From positions 1-6,155 of the forward strand of contig JAPUJL010000156.1 of assembly GCA_027296185.1 (NCBI GenBank): a stretch of 6,155 nucleotides of DNA. The letters run 5' to 3'. The position numbers were made by a program, and so were the translations under genes. Positions within the stretch are counted from its first letter, which is position 1; each line of letters opens with the position of its first letter. Of this stretch, positions 1 through 4,567 are shown piece after piece. The notes beneath the pieces were generated by a model. That model did not search any database. It saw only the letters and a list, made by a program, of their open reading frames with translations, and had not been told where the DNA came from. The DNA is from SAR324 cluster bacterium (GTDB lineage Bacteria > SAR324 > JACQKK01).

Positions 1-404
1 GCGAGGAATCCCTCGAACGGACCGTGGCCCTCCGGCAACGGTTGGATGCGGACGAGGACTTCTTCGAGCTGGCCGCGGCGGAGTCCGAGGATCCCAGCGT
101 GACCCAGAACAAGGGCGACCTGGGCTTCATTGCGCGCGGCCAGTTCGTCAAGGAGTTCGAGGAAGCCGCTTTCGCCATGAAGCTGGGCGAGGTCAGCACA
201 CCGGTGGAAACCCAGTTCGGCTATCACCTGATTACCGTCATCGACGAGCGGATAGACGAGGGCATCGATTGCGAGCGGATGGACGACATTGCCCGCAACC
301 GTTATTCGGACACGGTGTTCCGCAGGCTGCGCCAGGAGCGGATGACCCGTTATCTGGCCCGGCTCCGAAAGGATGCGGAAATCCAGGTGCTCGACACGCC
401 ATGA
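1..404 (+). CDS. PpiC/SurA-type peptidyl-prolyl cis-trans isomerase, 3' end (partial)
   Basis: The reading frame enters from the left edge (first full codon at 3) and stops at 402-404, leaving about 133 residues. The visible part is a parvulin domain: the motif NKGDLGFIARGQ, then a helix with FEEAAFAMKLGEVSTPVET, then QFGYHLITVIDER, which is the standard end of PpiC/rotamase domains. After it comes a charged helical tail of about 60 residues ending in VLDTP. Parvulins of this kind catalyse proline isomerisation, usually as periplasmic foldases. The signal peptide and chaperone region would lie outside the window. A GTG at 24 is inside the domain and is not a credible start. The stop overlaps the next gene's ATG (ATGA, 401-404), so the two are probably translationally coupled. 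The family is clear; whether this is a SurA, PpiD or another paralogue cannot be decided from the fragment. Confidence 0.9.
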   Translation, partial: EESLERTVALRQRLDADEDFFELAAAESEDPSVTQNKGDLGFIARGQFVKEFEEAAFAMKLGEVSTPVETQFGYHLITVIDERIDEGIDCERMDDIARNRYSDTVFRRLRQERMTRYLARLRKDAEIQVLDTP

Positions 405-2536
405 ACCCCAGGCGAATATCCGCGGCCCTCGGCTCCTGGGTGCTCTTGCTGGCTTGGGTGCCCGCCGCTGGAGCGCAGAGCCTGCTCAGCATGCCGCCCC
501 AGGAGTGGACCACCGTCGTGGCCGCGGGGGATGCCGGGGCGCGCTACCTGGCCCAGCTGCCCGAGCCTCCCAGCCTGTTCGCCCTGCTCGATATGGTCGA
601 GCGGGGCGAGGGGCGCGCGGCCTATCCCCTGCTACTGGAACGGTTCCACGAGCCCAGTCCCGCCATTCTGCTCGGGCGCTGGTACTGGCGCGACGTGCGG
701 CGCCGGCACATCGCCGCACTGCTGCGGGCGGGCGAAGGCATCGCCGCCCCGGAGGCCCAAGAGGAGGCGGCCCATGTCTTCGTGGACGAGTTTCCCGACG
801 ACCCCTATTTTTCCACCGCATTCTTCTTTTTGAACCAGGCCCTCTACCGGCAGGGATTACCGTTGGAGGAATCGTTCTTCTTCGACGACGCGGCGCTGGA
901 ATCGCTGCCGCCGTGGATGCAGTCCCGCTACCCGATCATGCAGGCCGAATCCGCCGAACGGCAAGGCGATTTCGCCGTGGCGGCGGCCTACCGGCTCTCC
1001 GAGATGGAACGCGCCACGGGTCTCCGGCAGTCCACCCGGGCGCAGGTATTGGAATTGTTGGGGCGCCTCCCGGGACCCGAGGCGCTGGAGGCGTTTCTGG
1101 CGCGCTATCCGGAGACCGAATGGATCGCGTCCGAAATCCCCCTGCTCCACACCAAGGCGCTGATCAACGCGGGCCGGCTGGACGATGCGTACCTGGCCCT
1201 CGAGCGGATCGCCCGGAGCGGTTCCGGGCTCAGCGGCGCCCAGGTGAAAGCCCTGCGCGACACCCGCACCGAGGTGGAGCGCGCCGTGCTCACCCAGCCG
1301 CGCCGCATCGGGGTGCTGCTGCCCCTGAGCAGCTCCAACGCCGCGCTGCGGAGTTTGGCGCGGGATACGCTCGACGGGCTGCGCATGGCGGTGCAGTTCG
1401 CCCGCCCGCCCGAATCGGCGCGGGTGCGGTTGGGGAACCTGGTCGGGCAGGACCTGGATCCCGGGACCGAGGGGCATGGCCCGAACGGCACGGGGGCCGG
1501 ATTCGAGTTGGTGATCAAGGATACGGCCAACCGCTCGGCCCGGACGGCGCGCATGGTGGAAGAGCTCGTGCGGCGCGATCGCGTGATCGCCATCGTCGGA
1601 CCCGTCGCCCGGTCGGAATCGGTCAGTGCCATGCAGCGTGCGGAGGAACTGGGCGTGCCCATCCTCACCCTCTCGATCACCGCGGCGATTCCACCGGACG
1701 CGCGCTTCAGCTTCCGCCACAACAAAAGCCAGGAGCAGGAGGTGCGGGACCTGGTGCGCTATGCGATGGACTACCTCTCCGTGCGGCGCTTCGCCATCCT
1801 CTTTCCCCGCAACAAATACGGCGAGGCGATGCGCGAGCTGATGTGGAGCGAGGTGGCGGCCAACGGTGGGGAGGTGGTGGGCATCAGCTCGTTCCTCGCC
1901 GCCACCTCCGCCAACGAGGCGGAGGTGGCCGTGGGGATGAAGGCGATCTTCGAAAATTTGGCCGGCATCGACCGATTCGTCTTGCCGGAAGACCGCGCCT
2001 TGATCGAGGCCGCCGAGGACGACCATCCGGACCCGCGCATCCAGTTCGACGCCTTGTTCATTCCCATTCATGCCGGCGGGGAGCAGGCGCTACGGGTGAT
2101 CGCGCCCTATCCGGCCACAGTGGATGCGGAGGTCAAGGTGCTGCTGGGCACCCGTAATTGGAACAGCGAGGGGGTGCTGGTCGCGGGGGCGGGCAAGCTC
2201 AACGGCGCGGTGTTCGTGGATTCCTACCACAAGGAGAGCATCCACGAGAACAACCAGGCCTTCCGTGTCCGCCACCGCTACTTGTTTCGCCACCGCCCCG
2301 ACTACCGGGCACCCTCGTTCTACACGGCGCTGGGCTACGACTCCCTGGCGATCCTGACCGGGTTGCTGGTAGATCCCAAAATCCGCACCCGGGAACGGCT
2401 GGCCCGCGCCATCGCGGACATGGCGCCCTTTGCCGGCTTGACGGGCCTCACCTCCTTCATCGGCTCGGGTTATGCGGTGAAAGAATCCATGATCCTTCGG
2501 ATCGCCGGCAATCGCATCGTCACGGCGTTTCCGTAG
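401..2536 (+). CDS. Secreted LpoA-like penicillin-binding-protein activator / periplasmic-binding-fold protein
   Basis: A 711-residue protein. The start chosen is ATG 401: it overlaps the upstream stop and begins with a clear signal peptide (basic MNPRR, hydrophobic core WVLLLAWV, cleavage near AGA|QS at residue 25). An upstream in-frame start at 269 lies inside the previous gene and would bury this signal. No cysteine follows the core, so this is not a lipoprotein, unlike E. coli LpoA. Residues of about 30-295 look like helical TPR-type repeats (for example RQGDFAVAAAYRLSEMERA, INAGRLDDAYLALERIA). From R301 (RRIGVLLPLSSSNAAL) to the end is a type 1 periplasmic-binding fold, with IAIVGPVARSES, LGVPILTLS, FAILFPRNKYGEAM and, near the C terminus, SFYTALGYDSLAILTGLL. 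This arrangement matches LpoA-like proteins, which stimulate peptidoglycan synthases in Gammaproteobacteria. Ligand and partner are unknown here; a solute-sensing role is the alternative. The RBS is weak, consistent with coupling. Confidence 0.82.
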   Translation: MNPRRISAALGSWVLLLAWVPAAGAQSLLSMPPQEWTTVVAAGDAGARYLAQLPEPPSLFALLDMVERGEGRAAYPLLLERFHEPSPAILLGRWYWRDVRRRHIAALLRAGEGIAAPEAQEEAAHVFVDEFPDDPYFSTAFFFLNQALYRQGLPLEESFFFDDAALESLPPWMQSRYPIMQAESAERQGDFAVAAAYRLSEMERATGLRQSTRAQVLELLGRLPGPEALEAFLARYPETEWIASEIPLLHTKALINAGRLDDAYLALERIARSGSGLSGAQVKALRDTRTEVERAVLTQPRRIGVLLPLSSSNAALRSLARDTLDGLRMAVQFARPPESARVRLGNLVGQDLDPGTEGHGPNGTGAGFELVIKDTANRSARTARMVEELVRRDRVIAIVGPVARSESVSAMQRAEELGVPILTLSITAAIPPDARFSFRHNKSQEQEVRDLVRYAMDYLSVRRFAILFPRNKYGEAMRELMWSEVAANGGEVVGISSFLAATSANEAEVAVGMKAIFENLAGIDRFVLPEDRALIEAAEDDHPDPRIQFDALFIPIHAGGEQALRVIAPYPATVDAEVKVLLGTRNWNSEGVLVAGAGKLNGAVFVDSYHKESIHENNQAFRVRHRYLFRHRPDYRAPSFYTALGYDSLAILTGLLVDPKIRTRERLARAIADMAPFAGLTGLTSFIGSGYAVKESMILRIAGNRIVTAFP

Positions 2537-2606
2537 GGGGCATTTCTCGAGAGGTAGCCGCGGAGGTGCAGCTTATTCGTTACTCTCGCTGCGGAGCAAG
2601 GCAATC

Positions 2607-3680
2607 ATGAGCGGCGCAAACCTTTATCGCTTCGCCATCGTGGGGGCAGGGATGATCGCCGAGTGGCACGCCCGGGCCATCGCCGAATTGCCCAACGCCG
2701 AGCTGACGGCCGTCTGCGACCACGGCTCGGGCAAGGCCGGCCGGGTCGGGCCGCGCTGCGAGTGCCGGAACGGTTGCGACTTGGAGCGGCTCCTGGCACG
2801 GGACGACGTGGACGTAGTGGCCGTGGCCACGCCCAGCGGCACTCATGCCCAAATCGCCGAGCAGGCCGCCCGCCACGGCAAGCACTGCCTCGTGGAAAAG
2901 CCCCTCGACGTGACCCTGGAGGCAGTGGACCGCATGATCGCCGCCCACGAGCGGGCGGGGACGTTCCTCGGCGGCATCTTCAACCAGCGCTACACGGCTA
3001 CCGCGCAACTGCTCAAACAGGCGGTGGAGGCCGGGCGCTTCGGGCGCCTCACCTTCGGCACCGCCTACTGCCCCAGGTGGCGCGATCAGGCCTACTACGA
3101 CGAGGGCGGCTGGAAGGGAACCCAGGCCCTGGATGGTGGCGGGGCAATGATGAACCAGGGCATTCACGCCATCGACCTGCTGCAATGGCTGATGGGGCCC
3201 GTAAAGCGCGTCACGGCCATGACCGGCACCCTGGCTCACGAGCGGATCGACGTGGAGGACACCGGCGTCGCGGCGGTCGAGTTCCGCAACGGCGCCCTCG
3301 GGCTGATCGCCTGCACGACCAGCATGTACCCCGGTCACTTCCGCATGGTCGAGGTGGCGGGCGTAGACGGAACGGTCTCCCTGGCGGACAGCAACTTTCT
3401 GTGCTGGCAATTCCGCAGGGAAGCGCCCGAGGACCGGCGCATCCAGACCGAGCACAGGGGGCTGCCCCCCACCTCGCTGGGCGCGGCCGATCCGTCGGCG
3501 GGCTTCACGGTGGACAGCCACCGGGAGAACTTCGCGGCCTTCCTGTCCGCGCTAGAAGCCGCAACGCCGCCCGCGATCGACGGCAGGGAAGCCCGCAAGG
3601 CCGTGGAAATCGTGCTCGCCATCTACGAATCGGCACGCCGCGGCGGCGCGCCGGTGGAACTTTCCGCCCCGAGCCCTTGA
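2607..3680 (+). CDS. Gfo/Idh/MocA-family NAD(P)-dependent oxidoreductase
   Basis: A 357-residue cytoplasmic protein of normal length for the family, with no signal peptide. Start ATG 2607 follows GGAG at 2593-2596 and puts the Rossmann strand at the very N terminus: RFAIVGAGMIAEWHARAI (residues 8-25, GxGxxA). Further landmarks are ATPSGTH at 74-80, VEKPLDVT with the family's catalytic lysine at K98, and GGGAMMNQGIHAIDLL at 177-192 with the conserved H187. The acidic residue of the DxxxH pair known from inositol dehydrogenase is Asn (N183), as in an MNQGIH-type subgroup. The C-terminal half is the usual open-sheet substrate domain. Such enzymes oxidise or reduce sugars, sugar nucleotides or cyclitols; the substrate cannot be told here. 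Residues C37, C51, C53 and C57 form an odd cysteine-rich patch after strand two. It starts 70 bases after the upstream stop, and co-transcription is uncertain. Confidence 0.93.
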   Translation: MSGANLYRFAIVGAGMIAEWHARAIAELPNAELTAVCDHGSGKAGRVGPRCECRNGCDLERLLARDDVDVVAVATPSGTHAQIAEQAARHGKHCLVEKPLDVTLEAVDRMIAAHERAGTFLGGIFNQRYTATAQLLKQAVEAGRFGRLTFGTAYCPRWRDQAYYDEGGWKGTQALDGGGAMMNQGIHAIDLLQWLMGPVKRVTAMTGTLAHERIDVEDTGVAAVEFRNGALGLIACTTSMYPGHFRMVEVAGVDGTVSLADSNFLCWQFRREAPEDRRIQTEHRGLPPTSLGAADPSAGFTVDSHRENFAAFLSALEAATPPAIDGREARKAVEIVLAIYESARRGGAPVELSAPSP

Positions 3681-3708
3681 CCGCGGGACTGACGCGCCGA
3701 AAATCGGC

Positions 3709-3738
3709 TTGACCGTACCGTCGCGCCCCCAGTAGATT
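3709..3738 (+). promoter_or_regulatory. Probable sigma70 promoter of the selenoprotein gene
   Basis: TTGACC at 3709-3714 matches five of six bases of the -35 consensus. TAGATT at 3733-3738 matches four of six of the -10, and the spacer is 18 bases. Transcription would start near 3745. The site sits in the only sizeable gap before the redox genes, which fits a new transcription unit. The call rests on consensus matching alone. Confidence 0.5.
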
Positions 3739-3742
3739 GCGG

Positions 3743-3764
3743 AAATGTGAGTTTGCTCACGTTC
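3743..3764 (+). promoter_or_regulatory. CRP/FNR-superfamily-like operator (palindrome)
   Basis: TGTGA (3746-3750), six bases, then TCACG (3757-3761) matches nine of ten core positions of the E. coli CRP consensus TGTGA-N6-TCACA. The left flank AAA at 3743-3745 also matches. Within it, GTGAG 3747-3751 and CTCAC 3756-3760 are perfect inverted arms around TTTG. The centre lies about 8-9 bases downstream of the predicted start site, so binding there would be expected to repress. The regulator's identity is inference. Confidence 0.45.
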
Positions 3765-3827
3765 TTGGGGGGCCGCCAATACCGGCGAAGGCTCGGAGCG
3801 GCGGTGGTTCCGACCGTATCAACCGTG

Positions 3828-3833
3828 AAGGAG
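3828..3833 (+). promoter_or_regulatory. Ribosome binding site of the selenoprotein gene
   Basis: AAGGAG at 3828-3833 is a near-perfect Shine-Dalgarno. It lies 11 bases before ATG 3845 and 5 bases before an in-frame TTG at 3839. ATG is preferred as the stronger codon, but TTG would only add two residues (M-A) ahead of the same signal peptide. Confidence 0.7.
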
Positions 3834-3844
3834 CTCGCTTGGCC

Positions 3845-4411
3845 ATGGCGATTCGTCTCTCCCGGGTGCTGCTCCCGCCGGCGCTCGCCGCCGCGATCCT
3901 GGTTGGCGCGCACACCGCGGGTGCGGCGGGCATCGAGGATACCTCCGACGCGCCGGCCCGGACCCTGCCCCCGTTTCCCCACAACGGCGTGGAACACTGG
4001 GTCAACAGCGAGCCTCTCCACACCGGCGACCTGTTGGGCCAGGTGTTGCTGATCGAGGTCTGGACGACCAGTTGAATTAACTGCATCCGCAGCATCCCGT
4101 GGGTCCACGGGCTGGAAGAGCGGTTCGGCGGCCGGGGATTCCGGGTGATCGGCATTCACACCCCGGAGTATGAGTTCGAGAAGGACCGCAACCGGGTGAT
4201 GCGATTCGCCCAAAAATTCAAGGTGACCCACCCGGTCTACGTGGATAACGATTTGCTGTACTGGGACGCCTTGGAATCTGAAAACTGGCCGGAGTTTTAC
4301 CTGGTGGACCGGCAGGGCACGATTCGCGGGAAAATCGTCGGGGAGATGCACGAGGGGAGCCGCCGTGCCGCGAAATTCGAGGCGCTGCTGCAGGAGTTGT
4401 TGGACGAGTAG
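3845..4411 (+). CDS. Secreted thioredoxin-like selenoprotein with UINC active site (TGA at 4073-4075 read as Sec)
   Basis: Read through the TGA, this is one 188-residue protein. Residues 1 to about 28 form a signal peptide (MAIRLSRVLLPP, hydrophobic alanine-rich core, small residues AGAAG near the cut). The mature part is a TlpA/AhpC-type redoxin. GQVLLIEVWTTS leads into U77-I-N-C80-IRSIPWV, where relatives carry a W-T-x-x-CINCIR motif, so the TGA replaces exactly the attacking cysteine and the resolving C80 is kept. It continues with GFRVIGIHTPEYEFEKD, VTHPVYVDND and ENWPEFYLVDRQG, which holds the cis-proline before a core strand, and stops at TAG 4409-4411. There are no other cysteines in the mature protein. 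Sec would make it a low-pKa thiol-disulfide or peroxide-type reductase in the periplasm; the substrate is unknown. The intact downstream frame and the hairpin after the TGA argue against a pseudogene. An annotator ignoring recoding would report two fragments, 3845-4075 and 4145-4411. Confidence 0.88.
4073..4075 (+). other. Selenocysteine (UGA) recoding codon, residue 77
   Basis: TGA lies in the frame of the redoxin, at the first position of its CxxC-type active site (U-I-N-C). It is the only in-frame stop between the start at 3845 and TAG 4409. Reading it as Sec needs selA, selB, selC and selD elsewhere in the genome, which cannot be seen here. Confidence 0.87.
4090..4114 (+). promoter_or_regulatory. 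Bacterial SECIS element
   Basis: The upper stem CCCGUG (4096-4101) pairs perfectly with CACGGG (4106-4111) around the loop GGUC (4102-4105). The GGUC loop resembles the GGUC part of the E. coli fdhF SECIS loop recognised by SelB. A lower stem CAG (4090-4092) with CUG (4112-4114) continues it after a CAU bulge (4093-4095). The loop begins 26 bases after the UGA, within the range accepted for bacterial SECIS elements. The hairpin is inside the coding sequence and encodes the IPWVHG stretch after the active site. Confidence 0.78.
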
Positions 4412-4415
4412 CCTG

Positions 4416-4441
4416 CCCCGGAGGCCGGGCGCCGTCCGGGG
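4416..4441 (+). terminator. GC-rich hairpin after the selenoprotein stop (possible terminator or mRNA 3' stabiliser)
   Basis: CCCCGGA (4416-4422) pairs with TCCGGGG (4435-4441), a perfect 7-bp stem. GGC 4423-4425 can pair further with GCC 4431-4433 inside the loop. It begins five bases after the stop codon. No T tract follows, so it is not a canonical intrinsic terminator. It may only partly terminate, or may protect the mRNA end. Confidence 0.35.
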
Positions 4442-4555
4442 GATGCTGGGCTCAGGGCGGTCTCCGAACCGGCATGGGGGGATCGCGTTCGCCCGCGTAC
4501 CGGTGATGCCGGCGCCACGCGGGAGCGGGAGGGAATCGATGCAGTTCAGCCACTT

Positions 4556-4560
4556 GGGAG
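4556..4560 (+). promoter_or_regulatory. Ribosome binding site deciding a TTG start
   Basis: GGGAG at 4556-4560 stands 7 bases before TTG 4568, an ideal distance. There is no in-frame ATG or GTG between the upstream stop and this TTG. ATG 4561 is in a different frame and opens only a 61-codon shadow. Confidence 0.6.
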
Positions 4561-4567
4561 ATGGCCG

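Larger units (their letters stand above)
3681..3844 (+). other. Intergenic leader region upstream of the selenoprotein
   Basis: This 164-base stretch holds no gene. From left to right it contains a short hairpin (GCCGA 3696-3700, loop AAA, TCGGC 3704-3708), a sigma70-like promoter (3709-3738), a CRP-like palindrome (3743-3764) and a purine-rich ribosome binding site (3828-3833). It implies a 5' leader of about 100 bases. The leader is GC-rich with only weak pairing (for example CGCC 3774-3777 with GGCG 3784-3787), and no known riboswitch was recognised. Confidence 0.6.
4412..4567 (+). other. Intergenic region between the selenoprotein and the flavoprotein fusion
   Basis: This stretch is 156 bases and very GC-rich. 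It holds a strong hairpin right after the upstream stop (4416-4441) and a GGGAG ribosome binding site at its end. No convincing -35/-10 pair was found. The frame of the two flanking genes is open across the gap but has no start codon with an RBS before 4568, so a gene fusion is not indicated. Confidence 0.5.

Noticed and set aside
401..480. Lipoprotein signal (lipobox) in the LpoA-like protein
   Set aside because: No cysteine occurs after the hydrophobic core; the sequence reads as an ordinary AxA-type cleavage site.
857..2071. 404-codon open frame on the minus strand
   Set aside because: It is antisense to the LpoA-like gene, is compositionally a GC-rich shadow and shows no recognisable domain.
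2568..2592. GCAGC/GCTGC inverted repeat before the oxidoreductase gene
   Set aside because: Five pairs with a 15-base loop in GC-rich DNA; no T tract and no promoter-like boxes around it.
3696..3708. GCCGA-AAA-TCGGC hairpin as terminator of the oxidoreductase gene
   Set aside because: The stem is only 5 bp, the loop 3 bases, and no T tract follows; it directly abuts the -35 box.
3676..3715. Direct repeat CTTGACCG at 3676-3683 and 3708-3715
   Set aside because: Two 8-base copies only; the first includes the stop codon of the upstream gene and the second the -35 box. Chance is a sufficient explanation.
3737..3844. Upstream in-frame TTG start at 3737 for the selenoprotein
   Set aside because: It would overlap the -10 box and operator, has no RBS, and would push the signal peptide 36 residues inward; ATG 3845 fits better.
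4073..4075. In-frame TGA read as a nonsense mutation making a pseudogene
   Set aside because: The stop coincides with the active-site Cys position, the rest of the gene is intact and in frame, and a SECIS-like hairpin follows.
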